NCBI RefSeq assembly: GCF_001039355.2 | Contig: NW_019775804.1 | Span: forward strand, 1-64,000 | Source of the DNA: Lingula anatina | Taxonomy: Eukaryota; Brachiopoda; Lingulata; Lingulida; Lingulidae | Direction: 5' to 3' | Length of the DNA: 64,000 nucleotides | The notes under the pieces: generated by a model | Database searches by the model: none | The model's input: only the letters and a program-made list of their open reading frames with translations | What the model was told of the DNA's origin: nothing | Made by a program: the position numbers and the translations under genes | Shown here: one piece after another, positions 40,411 to 50,900 of the stretch | How the letters are laid out: each line of letters begins with the position of its first letter | Numbering within the stretch: position 1 is the stretch's first letter

Positions 40411-40500
40411 TTTCAGGGCTCAACATTAAAGGTGGCCCGCTAGCCCAGGCAACTGAAATCCAATCTCATGCAGCGTGCCAGTGAATCATGGCGGGCGGGG

Positions 40501-40501
40501 N
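40501..40501. other. Single ambiguous base at the junction between copies A and B
   Basis: Sequence immediately after this n restarts material already present from 36994. It is a likely contig or haplotype join. Confidence 0.85.
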
Positions 40502-41335
40502 CTAAGTTTTTGTCAGCATTATGTAATTAATCTTACAAAACACCTGTAAAAACAGATTTAACCAAGCTGCAATATTGTAAATACAAGATGACACTCCTAA
40601 CTGAAAGAAGACTTGGTATCACAGCATCCAAGTCAATCAGGTTGATTTCTACAAAGACCAACAAACAAGGCAGCAAAGCTGTCAAACAGACATGCATATA
40701 AATTACAAAACTAAGAGTAAAAATCTATGCTAGGTAAACTGTGTGATACATCGACAATCCATTACCTTGAGTACCATTAGCAGGTTTCTGATCTGACCTT
40801 GAACCAGCAAGGTCATGACCTTTTGACCCTAATTCATCTACTGATATTAGATTCTTCTTCACAGAATTTTTCTGGAAAAACTTCATTAAAGTTGGCTGCT
40901 TGGAATCAGGCACTGGCTCAATACTTGGCACGGCCTTGACCTTGTACTTGTTGACCTCTGTAGTAGCGTCCTCTATATAGGCCAGCATGCACCTGAGAAC
41001 TTCATGTGCATCATGTTGGAGGTTGCCCTCAAACATGGGATTCAGGTCTCTGACCAAGAATAAAACAACACAATAATAATCAATAAAATAAGAATATATA
41101 GATATATATATTAGATATAATATTAGATATAAATATTTTAGACTTCATTTTTGTTACGTCTTCTCATTAAAATGTATCTAAGCAAATCAAAATTATTACA
41201 GAAAATTATCTTTAGATCTGAAGTACCTTTGTGTCAATTTTTCATGGTGACAAATTTGAAAGAAAAAAGAAAGAAATTGCATACACACCTGCCACCCACA
41301 ACATGCAAACACACGCACACACATTTTATCTAATA

Positions 41336-41675
41336 ATTTTATCAAATTGCCTTTTAGTATCAGAGCTGAAAGTGACTATAATACTTTTAAAGCCTGTCTT
41401 AAAACTCATCTTTTTAAAGAATTTTATGGTTAGTGTTCCTTTAAACCTTTTAGTTGTTTATCATTTATTAAGAGTGAGCTTGGGTTAATTTTAGTAGTAT
41501 TTTAAAGTTATATCAATAAATTTTCTCTGCTTTCTATAATTAATTAATTTTATCAGTAAATGTTAAAGTATTTTAGTATTGTTATTTTTAGACTTTTTAA
41601 TTATTTGTAAAGTGCATTGAAATGTAAAAAATGGAATGCGCTATATAAGAAATAAATATTATTATTATTATTATT
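41336..41675 (+). mobile_element. 5'-truncated non-LTR retrotransposon (LINE 3' end), only in copy B
   Basis: Copy A reads tttatctaataaacacaa without interruption (about 37821-37837). Copy B has ~340 extra bases after taata. The insert opens with the end of a reading frame (aga at 41362, stop at 41431-41433) giving FKACLKTHLFKEFYG, the typical extreme C-terminus of CR1/L2-like LINE ORF2 proteins. A 3' UTR follows, ending gcgctatataag, aataaat and an (ATT)n tail, which is also typical. Strong 5' truncation and a short repeat of the aata target fit target-primed insertion. Confidence 0.8.
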
Positions 41676-42400
41676 AAACACATAAACAATATCCTAGCTG
41701 TCTTACCTGACAATATCCAGCAATCTCTCAGGTCTTGTAAACAGGAGCTCAGTACCTGGGTTCACACATTTCTCTTCTAGACGGTCCATTCTGTTAAACA
41801 GCTGGAAGGGCACAGTGATATATCATATATCATATATGTATACTTCACAATTTTTGAATGGCACATTCTACGTAATGATCTACAATTTAATCCTATGTAT
41901 ACATGTATGTATATTCTATTTATGATGCAAAATGTTGTGTGATGAAAGTATGTCATACCACTTTATTTACTAACAGGTATTTCCAAATTATTCTAACATC
42001 TGAGAATATAAAAGGAACATTTGTATAATATATAATAAGCAAATGAAATGTAATTGGGTAATTTACACAAGATAAACACAATCATGCACTAATGATATGT
42101 GAAATATACCTTGTGTAGAGTTCTCACCAGCTTCCATGGCAAGAGATCACCAGATGAACTGTCTCCCTGAAACATGAAAAAGGAAGTGACCTGAAGAGAA
42201 TAAGAGAACCCCCTTCCCCCAACTATACAATGCCTGTATCTCTGTCTACAAAAAAACTTGTATTTCCTGTCTCAGCAGATACTACTGATAACAGATAAAC
42301 ACACACACACATTTCAAATGCAGAAATGCCTAAATTCCCAATTGACAAAAATTAACAAATTATACTATACATAATCAGGCATACATATAAAGTGCACCCC

Positions 42401-42406
42401 CCCCCC

Positions 42407-42440
<34 letters not shown>
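42401..42440. repeat. C run plus ~36-base A run in USP1 intron 3, copy B
   Basis: Homopolymers at the place where copy A has the long (AT)n array. Confidence 0.9.
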
Positions 42441-42442
<2 letters not shown>

Positions 42443-43956
42443 AAATGAAAATCCCACACTGGATTCAAGTAGCACCAGTACATAGGACCATACCTCTCCA
42501 GTTTTAGCCTCGGCTGCCAGTTTTCTCTCTATGACACTCAGTTCCTTGTACAGAATAGACAACTGCTGGGAGAATCCTGGGGTGTACCTCAATACTTGGA
42601 GCACACTGTTCAGGAAACAGGTATTACCTAAGAAGGACACCAAACTTCAAGAATCAGACTTAGAGTTTAAGATTTATGTTTGTATTAATTAGTGAACTGA
42701 TGGTGAAGGAAAATATGCCCATGTATCTACCTTTATTATCATTATTTTTATTATTATTTTATTTTTTAGTGTTATCATTATTATTATTATTTAAACACAA
42801 AGGATTCCAACATTACTCAAAATGAGAGACCCCACTGCTTATGTTGTAATACAACAAACAAAGTAAAATTAGGTGAAAACATATTGCTTAAACATTGACA
42901 ACCTCTTCAAAATATATTGGCATATGCCATTCAGGGGTGAATCGAGGCCACCTTCTGGGTCTTCCAGAAGGCAGTCAGATTTTCAAGTTTACATTGACGG
43001 GCATCTAAATTTTTCTATCAGAAGACGGTAAAAAATGGAGGATGGATCAAGAAAGATAATTTGGAAAACTGTCAAAAATTGCTCTTGATCTGCCCTTGAT
43101 ATTGATATCAAAGTGCTTCAACACATGCAGGCCTATGCACACACACACATGACTAATACATAAAATTAATACTTCCATTAATAACATAATATGTGCTGTG
43201 ATTACCCAGATTTTCCAAGCCAGCTACTTTAGGCACCTCCTTCACCTCGAGCTCTCTCCGCTCTGTAGCCTCTGTCTCAAGAGGTGGCAGCTCACTCTCC
43301 TCTTCTTCTTGGACTTTACTACAAGATACAATATAATAAGAAATCAAAACAAAATTTTTATAAGTGCTGGAATAATGTAAACGAGTGTGAATGTGCATGT
43401 TGTACATTTATGATTTCTGCGTGAAAACAGGTGTCGTATGTCATTTGATGTGACATTATACGAGTCGGAGATTATGTTTCAGTTCAGTGCAAAAACATAA
43501 AGACAATATATAATATAGCAAATTTACATGAAAAAGGAGAGTTTGATGATGATTACAAGGACTATAACTGATAACATAAAAAAAATTATTAATATAGAAA
43601 TGCTGAAGGATTATTCCTTTACAAACTAACAATTCCACCTACCTTGGAGCACCATCTCCTGTCTGGGGGGACTCACATTTTTGCTGGTCAACTTCTTCTG
43701 TCTTCTGCTCTGATTTGTTCTTTAACTTTAAGGACAGACGAGGGCGCTTTCTAACAGGCCCTTGGCCCTCACCAACTGTCATCTCACCTACTGACCTAAG
43801 ATACATGATGATGATGATTTCAGGGCTCAAATGTGAAAATAGTTTCATTGGATTTCAGTTTTGATAGTCAGAAAGTTTTCATTTATGATAGATCCAGATA
43901 TTTGATTGGCCCAGGCAACTGAAAACCAATCTCATGAAGTGTGCCAGTGAATCGTG

Positions 43957-44313
43957 CAGACATGATGAAATCTACTCAGAATGGTCAGACATTTGGACCG
44001 GCAGTAAAATTTGCCGGACCGAATGGATTTTTGTCAGACCGAAAATCACCCTATTCATTTGAGACAGACACTACCAGTATGATTAGAGCGCTTACTTTGT
44101 TTGTGCATGTGCTACGTTTGAAATGGAAGGGGAAAAAAGCTTTTAGTCTTATATAATTTTATTAGTTAAGTATGTCGAATGATGACTGTAAATTCAAAAT
44201 TGCAGCTCTTAAAACTCTTGTCAGTCCTTTGGACTGACCAAGTCCAATTTTTTACCGGTCCAAACAAATTTTGCCGGTCATGACTGATCAGACCGACAGT
44301 TTCAGCATGTCTG
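43957..44313. mobile_element. MITE-like element with terminal inverted repeats, absent from the matching site in copy A
   Basis: Starts cagacatgatgaaa (43957-43970) and ends tttcagcatgtctg (44300-44313), which are inverted copies with one mismatch. Internal accgg/ccggt and ttggacc/ggtccaa blocks also occur in inverted order. Flanks are atcgtg on the left and atcatg on the right, a candidate 6-base target duplication. In copy A the same flank reads gtgaatcatggcggg without the element (about 40477-40495), an empty site. It encodes no protein, so it is probably mobilised in trans by a DNA transposase. Confidence 0.7.
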
Positions 44314-44810
44314 ATCATGGTGGGCAAGTGGATAGCCGATTTGGGAGTTGCAGACCGCTAGAGGAGAAAAAAGTAAGTGTCAACTCAAGCCCTGTATTTA
44401 CCAGGTCACTACATCAAAGCCATATGTGACATGATCATATACATCTCTTAATATTAGTTGTGTACTAACTAACTTACTATAACTCTTAAAAATGGGCTAA
44501 TCTATAATTAGTTGTATACTCATTAGTCAATGAGGTGCATTAAAAACGTTGAATTAACTGACATGATGAAAAATTAGCTCCACTAAAGACATACTTGTTA
44601 GATAAAATAATTGCTGTATGTTTCGTTAGAAGAGAACGGTGAACAGATAAAAAAGTAAATGTGAATTTTGTCGAAAATTAAAAAAAAAAAGCCTGCAAAT
44701 TTATCTGGCTCAACTGCGATTATCAACAAACCCATCAGATCATATCTGAGTATGTCTATGATAGTCGCTCAACAGTTTTTAAATAATACCCGTCGACAAC
44801 ATATCGTTAC

Positions 44811-44935
44811 CTTTTAAGTCTTTGAAAGAACGAAATCATTGGACACTGTCAATTCATGATTTCAGAAAAAGTTGCCGCCATCTCCCTTTCATGTGACGTA
44901 GAGCTCAAGAAACAGTGTTATTTAATTTCGATCTT
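44811..44935 (-). other. USP1: Non-coding first exon of USP1 (copy 1; repeated at about 46696-46810)
   Basis: On the minus strand, sequence with tgacgt and an ATGGCGGC start context ends in donor AAAAG|gtaacg (last exon base 44811). It lies upstream of USP1 coding exon 1, whose own acceptor (cttag) sits 13 or more bases before the ATG. The 5' limit is approximate. Confidence 0.6.
44849..44881 (-). promoter_or_regulatory. Upstream ORF (10 codons) in the USP1 5' UTR
   Basis: ATGGCGGC opens a frame encoding MAATFSEIMN and stops before the splice donor. Both haplotype-like copies preserve it (second copy starts at 46767). Such a uORF could reduce USP1 translation; that is inference. Confidence 0.5.
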
Positions 44936-45080
44936 ATCTGATTGAAAAATTAATATCATTTTTAATAAAAAACTATTTTTATTCTACAAAATATCTTATT
45001 TTATTTTTATTGATATTTTTATACGAATTTATATCATCACATATATAATGTACATTTTTAGTATTAATCGAAAATATAGA
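44936..45080. promoter_or_regulatory. Head-to-head USP1/ORC4 promoter region
   Basis: USP1 (minus) and ORC4 (plus) first exons are only about 150-200 bases apart. The intervening DNA is extremely AT-rich. A CRE-like half-site, tgacgta, lies at about 44895 at the edge of the USP1 exon. The second copy is at about 46810-46990. Promoter role is inferred from gene arrangement. Confidence 0.5.
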
Positions 45081-45145
45081 TAAGTGGTTCCTGAAGGTCA
45101 ATTGAAGGCCGTCTATGGCGTGAAACTTGAAAAAAGGTTGTCATT
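45081..45145 (+). other. ORC4: Probable non-coding first exon of ORC4 (copy 1; copy 2 ends near 47031)
   Basis: Sequence containing the two-codon uORF ATGGCGTGA ends at donor TCATT|gtaagt (45145). The next strong acceptor is cctatttcag at 45820, directly before the ORC4 start exon. The same arrangement is kept in copy 2. Confidence 0.5.
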
Positions 45146-45491
45146 GTAAGTTTCCGATTAAATGAAGTGAAATTGAGCGGCTTTACATTTACAAGTCAAG
45201 AAAATGTGAATTTTTGTGTTTACTCAAGGTTGTGATGGTCATTTGTTTACAGCTTAATCCGATGAGTTAGACCATAAATTGACCTTCTGTTACTACTGTT
45301 ACTACTACTTGTAAGGAAGAATGATACTAGTTACATTTTTGATGATGCACTTTAGAGACAAAAGTGCTCAGAAACATACATTGACTGGACATAACCAGCT
45401 ATTTAAACACACGTGTTCCCACTACGAACGAGCTTCAAAGTCAGGATGTCTCCCTTGGCAAACATTTTTTTCAAGTGTATGTGTAATACAG

Positions 45492-45522
<31 letters not shown>

Positions 45523-45670
45523 GGGGGGGGAAACCGTATGTAGACACTAAATGAAAATGTTGGTGTTTTGAGGTAAAAATACTGCAACGCCGGATGTTTA
45601 AAAAATCATTCTTCATTAATAGTCGAACATCTGACTTAATGCTTTGAAAGTCGGGTAAAAAGGTTGTAGT

Positions 45671-45671
45671 N
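45671..45671. other. Single ambiguous base inside duplicated block copy 1
   Basis: Lies at the end of about 170 bases that have no counterpart in copy 2. Confidence 0.8.
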
Positions 45672-45837
45672 GTTTGAGGAGGTGATAGCTACATGTAAAT
45701 AATGTTGTATTTTTCAAATTTCCCAGCTTGAATTTACTTTACCATAAATTTTATTGTATATACACACGTCATTAATTAATAACAGATAAAAACAAATGTA
45801 CAACATGTTTCCTATTTCAGTCAATAACTAAAACAAG

Positions 45838-45971
45838 ATGAGTAAGCGGAAACCCAAGGCTGCTGCCAAACAATCTGCTAACAGCATAGAAGAAGTACAG
45901 CAGTTGCTGAGAAGACGTGTATATGGTCATGACCTACCTATTGAGATCATTGGGCTAGAGCAGGAGAGGGG
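45838..45971 (+). pseudogene. ORC4: Extra copy of ORC4 coding exon 1 (probable alternative haplotype)
   Basis: Exon starts after acceptor cctatttcag (45820), ATG at 45838, donor gtaaaa after 45971, 44 codons plus 2 bases. It is identical in structure to the exon at 47544-47677 and open throughout. The proteins differ at two adjacent residues: HDLPIEII here, HDLLTEII in copy 2. Either copy splices in frame to exon 2 at 48142, so it is not decayed; it is listed as an extra copy because of the duplication. Confidence 0.75.
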
Positions 45972-46191
45972 GTAAAACTACGGAGAGTGGTGTTGGGGAT
46001 TGGATATGGGGGATGGGGGGGGGGGGACCCAACAATTCTGACTCTAGCACTCTTATTCAATTTTGACAATTCAACTTTGTAACATGTGATACATTTGGAG
46101 AGAAATATGTGAGAAAAATGAAGTATTTCTTCATTTTGGCCAAAATATCTGATGTCAGCATATGCTGCATATTACTTAAAAGACTTGATAT

Positions 46192-46192
46192 N
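46192..46192. other. Single ambiguous base at the junction of ORC4 duplicated blocks
   Basis: Copy 1 stops here in ORC4 intron 1; within about 45 bases the sequence restarts at the 44314 position. Confidence 0.85.
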
Positions 46193-46234
46193 TCCATTTC
46201 GGCCCATTTCTATCCATTTCTATGTTTTAAAGGA

Positions 46235-47905
46235 CCGATGGCGGGCAAGTGGATAGCTGATTTGGGCAAGGGAGTTGCAGGAGAAAAAAGCCCTGTATTT
46301 ACCAGGTCACTACATCCAAGCCATATGATCACATACATATCTTAATATTAGTTGTGTACTAACTAACTTACTATAACTCTTAAAAATGGGCTAATCTATA
46401 ATTAGTTGTACTCATTAGTCAATAAGGTATAAAAACGTTGAATTAACTGACATGATGAAAAATTAGCTCGACTAAAGACATACTTGTTAGATAAAATAAT
46501 TGCTGTATGTTTCGTTAGAAGAGAACGGTGAACAGATAAAAAAGTAAATGTGAATTTTATCGAAAATTAAAAAAAGGCCTGCAAATTTATCTGGCTCAAC
46601 TGCGATTATCAACAAACCCATCAGATCATATCTGAGTATGCCTATGATAGTCGCTCAACGGTTTTTAAATAATACCCGTCGACAACATACTGTTACCTTT
46701 TAAGTCTTTGAAAGAACGAAATCATTGGACACTGTCAATTCATGATTTCAGAAAAAGTTGCCGCCATCTCCTTTTCATGTGACGTAGAGCTCAAGAAACA
46801 GTGTTATTTAATTTCGATCTTATCTGATTGAAAAATTAATATTATTTTTAATAAAAAACTAATTTTATTCTAAAAAAGATCTTATTTTATTTTTATTGAT
46901 ATTTTTATACGCAATTTATATCATCACATATATAATGTACATTTTTAGTATAATCGAAAATATAGATAAGTGGTTCCTGAAGGTCAATTGAAGGCCGTCC
47001 ATGGCGTGAAACTTGAAAAAAAGTTGTCATTGTAAGTTTCCGATTAAATGAAGTGAAATTGAGCGGCTTTACGTTTACAAGTCAAGAAAATGTGAATTTT
47101 TGTGTTTACTCAGGGTTGTGATGGCCATTTGTTTACAGCTTAATCCGATGAGCTAGACCATAAGTTGACCTTCTGTTACTACTGTTACTACTAGTAAGGA
47201 AGAATGATACTAGTAACATTTTTGATGATGCACTTTAGTGACAAAAGTGCTCAGAAACATACCTTTACTAGACATAACCACCTATTTTAAGTGTTTCCAC
47301 TACGAGCTTCAAAGTCAGGATGTCTCTCTAGGCAAACATTAATTGTTTTCAAGTGTATGACTAATAACTATTTTTTTTTGGGGGGGGGGGGGGGATAGAT
47401 ACATGTAAATAATATTGTATTTTTCAAATTTCCCGGCTGAAATTAACTTTACCATAAGTTGTTTTGTATGTACACACTTTATTAATTAATAACAGAAACA
47501 AATGTACAACATGTTTCCTATTTCAGTCAATAACTAAAACAAGATGAGTAAGCGGAAACCCAAGGCTGCTGCCAAACAATCTGCTAACAGCATAGAAGAA
47601 GTACAGCAGTTGCTGAGAAGACGTGTATATGGCCATGATCTACTCACTGAGATCATTGGGCTGGAGCAGGAGAGGGGGTAAAACATCGGGGAGTGGTGGT
47701 GGGGATTGGATGTGGGGGGGGGAGGAGATGTCTGACTATTCTTACTCTAGCACTCTTATTTAATTTTGACAATTCAACTGTGTAATGTTCACAGTATGTG
47801 ATACATTTGGAGAGAAATATGTGAGAAAAATGAAGTCTTTCTTCATTTTGGCCAAAATATCTGATGCCAGCATATGCTGCATATTACTTAAAAGTCTTGA
47901 CATTT
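46235..47905. repeat. Duplicated block, copy 2 (USP1/ORC4 promoter and ORC4 exon 1)
   Basis: Second copy of 44314-46191, starting gatggcgggcaagtgg and ending around ttacttaaaagtcttgac, where copy 1 meets the n. It continues without a break into ORC4 exon 2, so it is used for the ORC4 model. Confidence 0.9.
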
Positions 47906-50900
47906 TATTTTCAATCTAGTGAGTCAATGTACTTGTATTTGCTCTGCCCCTTCATGATTTTACATAAACATTACAATTTTGATTTTACTGAGCATGTAAG
48001 ACTATTTGTCTGGATTTGGTAATCACCTCAACAGGTTTTTGATTAGTTTCACTTCGTCAAAAATTTTGATTTAAGATTAATTTTTGTAACATATTGTTTT
48101 AGACAATTTCATGAAAAATATTACTATTTTATCTGGTCCAGTGTGCTGTTAGACTTGGTAAAGAGGACGGCCACTTTGGGAGAGAGCAACTCAGTTCTGA
48201 TTATAGGACCCCGCGGAGCAGGGAAATCCATGGTTGGTATTTGTGAAGATCAGTTTAAATCTAAAGATATTTATAATTTTTTAGAATTATACCAAATATT
48301 TGCCAATATCTGCAGTCCACTTAATTTCTTTTATGCATTAATCTGTTACAAAACAGTATGAATAAAGGCTCCAGATAATCAATTATAGGAAATAATTATA
48401 ACTTTATAAAGCCTAAAGCATGGGATGGGTTGGGATGTTTGTGGTTTGAGTTACATTGAAATCAAGCATGTTAATGCACAATCGATGGAGCAATCACAAG
48501 GATGGTTTGAAACAAAAAATCAGTTTTACAATTCAAATAAAAAGCCCATTGCATAACAGTGTTAAAGTAAATGAAAGAATGGTCTAAACTGCCAATTTAT
48601 AAACTGTGTGAAATATGTCTGAGTGAATGTGTTCAAATCAATGTAAGTGTTCTGTTTGTATTTGAAGGTTCTCAGCAGTGTGTTAGAGGAGATCAATCAG
48701 CAGAAAGATGTGAAGGAAAACTGTATGCAGGTGACTTTAAATGGTAAGTGCTCAAAGAACAGGTAGCTCATCCTCTAGAGTGCTGTCCTCTAGTGGAGGG
48801 GGTGTCATTCTCGATGGTAGTTGGTTGTGATTGATCTTTTGTCACAAACTATTTTTACGTTGTAAAAAAACAATCGGACATTTTCGTCAGTCATTTTAGT
48901 GTTGGCAGTTCTAAATGCTTTTACACTGTGCCACAACTTGGGTTGTATGCTCTCCAAGGAGGGAAGATCTGTTCAGGATTGAGCAGATCCATAAATGCCA
49001 GGTGTAAATTGTTCAGTATTGCAGGCTTCTTTTGCTTACATGGGAACATCAGGCTTTAATTAACCCAATATTACTTTGCCCTGTTTCTGGTGAAAAATGG
49101 TATCACAATATCATATAATATAATGTAATGTGTGTTAAAGAAATCACATACTAGTGGTTTCCTTGCTGTCAATTACAATTGTAATCTTTGAAAAAAAATT
49201 TTTGTAAAATCATTTTCCATCAGATTCTTTGACTGACAGACTGATCATTCTTTCAGGTTACCTTCAAACAGACGACAGAATAGCACTGAAAGAAATCACC
49301 AGGCAGCTGTATCTGGAAAACACGGTGGGAGACAAAGTTTTCGGCTCGTTTGCTGAAAACTTACAGTTCTTGTTGCAGGCCCTGAAGAGCGGAGGTCAGC
49401 AGAGCAAACCCATCATCTTCATACTGGACGAATTTGACTTGTTTGCACATCATCGCAATCAAACTCTGTTATACAATCTGTTTGACATAGCGCAGTCCGC
49501 CCAGGCTCCAATCTGCGTCATCGGCTTAACGTGTCGCCTAGATGTGATTGAACTTTTGGAGAAGCGTGTTAAGTCCAGATTTTCTCATCGCCAGATATAT
49601 ATCTTCAATAAGCTGACATTTGAGGAGTATTTAAGGGTTTTTAAACTATCTTTATGTTTGCCAGTGGATTTTGGAGATTTAAAATTTGTGCAGACTTGGA
49701 ACAAGAATGTTGAATCACTTGTCAAAGAAGCCTCTTTGCTGGACGTGTTAAAAAGACTGTTTGAAACCAACAAAGACATCAGGACCCTGAAATCCCTTAT
49801 GGTTAGTTATTTAACTTTTTTTAAACAATTTGTGTATCTATTTATTATTTTCATCATCCAAAAATAGGAGTTAAAAAGACGGTAGTCCACCATCAGGCTC
49901 AACTTACTTGTACATGTATTCATTGAAAAAAAATTGTTTTCCTAAAAACTTTGGGAAAGTGATGCTCAGTTGCACTCACCTTTCACACCCATGTCAAGTG
50001 TGTAATATGTATTCTCAGACTGCAACATATTGTCATCACTTTTCTTGGGGACTACAGAGGGGGAAAGGGGGGGGGGAGAACATCATCTCCTAAATACTGC
50101 ATCACACTGTTAGTTGACCTGTGGTCAGCCAAACTTTGTTGTCATGGACTTGACCAGCTCTCTAAAACTTTGGTCATTGGTTCCAGACTGTCCCTGTTTG
50201 CCGTCTGAGCAGCTCTCACCCAAACCTGGAGGCCAGTGATTTCATCGACTCCTGTCGTTTACTCACACAAGATTCTAAGTCTAATATTCTTCTTGGTAAG
50301 CTATATTTATTATTGTTTTTATTTTTGCAAACAGTATATTGGATATGAAATATCACTTTTGTTCCTTGTTATTTGTTGAGTACGTGCAAATCAGGTAAGC
50401 AAATCAAGTTTCTCCTATTGTCAGTTTGCTATGTCAGTAGCATCTCTTCATTTGTTGCAATTTTGATTTCTGAAGGCTTTTACAAATGTTAACATAATTT
50501 TCTTCCACAAGTTAAAAATTATATGCAGTGAAATTAATTCACTTTGAAGAAGTTAACCTATCGTTGGTGTCATAAAGAATAATTATGTATTTGAAATACA
50601 TGGAGCCATAAGACTACACACACAGCAGTAGCAATTTGAATAGTTTGAAAACCATATTTATTCCTACATAATGGAACAGTGCATTGATATGTCCTTAGCT
50701 GTGTTGATGGTAGGTCATCATCCTAGTTAAAAGAATTCACTTTGATCGGCAGCAGCAGTAGTTCGGCCCACAGTGTTGACCTCCACATGTGTCGTAGCGA
50801 TGGGTCTTCAGCCCCAGGGTGTCGGTGTCCATGCTGGGGTTTGGAGACAGGCGCTGGGCACTGTACACATGAAGGGCATTAAAACACTCCAGTCTGCAAC

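Larger units (their letters stand above)
36994..40500. repeat. Duplicated block, copy A (USP1 intron 6 to exon 1 and beyond)
   Basis: Near-identical to 40502-43956. The match starts at tcagcatta..taattaatc and runs through USP1 exons 6 to 1, ending with the shared gcccaggcaactgaaa and gccagtgaatc blocks just before the n at 40501. Relative to B it has a long (AT)n tract (38601-38676) and a fold-back insertion (40123-40410), and lacks the LINE and MITE seen in B. It connects directly to exon 7, so it is used for the USP1 model. Confidence 0.9.
40766..43782 (-). pseudogene. USP1: Second copy of USP1 coding exons 1-6 (probable alternative haplotype)
   Basis: Exons 43643-43782, 43206-43318, 42494-42627, 42110-42166, 41707-41801, 40766-41049. 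All splice sites and frames are intact, so this is not a decayed copy. Coding differences from copy A: AKTGE for AKSGE at the end of exon 3 (Ser to Thr), and a 6-base insertion in exon 6 giving VKAVP instead of VVP. The exon 5 donor is gtaaga rather than gtgaga. The catalytic Cys box and the PIP-like motif are unchanged. Copy B has no exons 7-12 of its own. Exon 6 of B has the right phase to splice to exon 7 directly, so copy B plus exons 7-12 would encode an equally good USP1. It is listed here only because it is a partial extra copy. Confidence 0.75.
40502..43956. repeat. Duplicated block, copy B (USP1 exons 6 to 1)
   Basis: Second copy of 36994-40500 in the same orientation. Differences include scattered substitutions, microsatellite length, a 340-base LINE tail at 41336-41675 and absence of the fold-back. 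Copy B lies next to the USP1 promoter side, while copy A lies next to exon 7. Confidence 0.9.
44314..46191. repeat. Duplicated block, copy 1 (USP1/ORC4 promoter and ORC4 exon 1)
   Basis: Homologous over almost its whole length to 46235-47905. It includes the USP1 5' UTR exon, the intergenic promoter, the ORC4 5' UTR exon and ORC4 coding exon 1, and ends at the n at 46192. Relative to copy 2 it has about 170 extra bases around 45500-45680, which contain an n at 45671. Confidence 0.9.

Noticed and set aside
36994-43956. A USP1 paralogue with two catalytic Cys domains in one protein
   Set aside because: Considered as a true tandem exon duplication. The n at the junction, the same signature at two other places and the allele-like presence/absence insertions make an assembly cause more likely.
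43941-44156. 71-codon frame near the USP1/ORC4 promoter
   Set aside because: Falls mostly inside the MITE-like element and has no transposase or other recognisable content.
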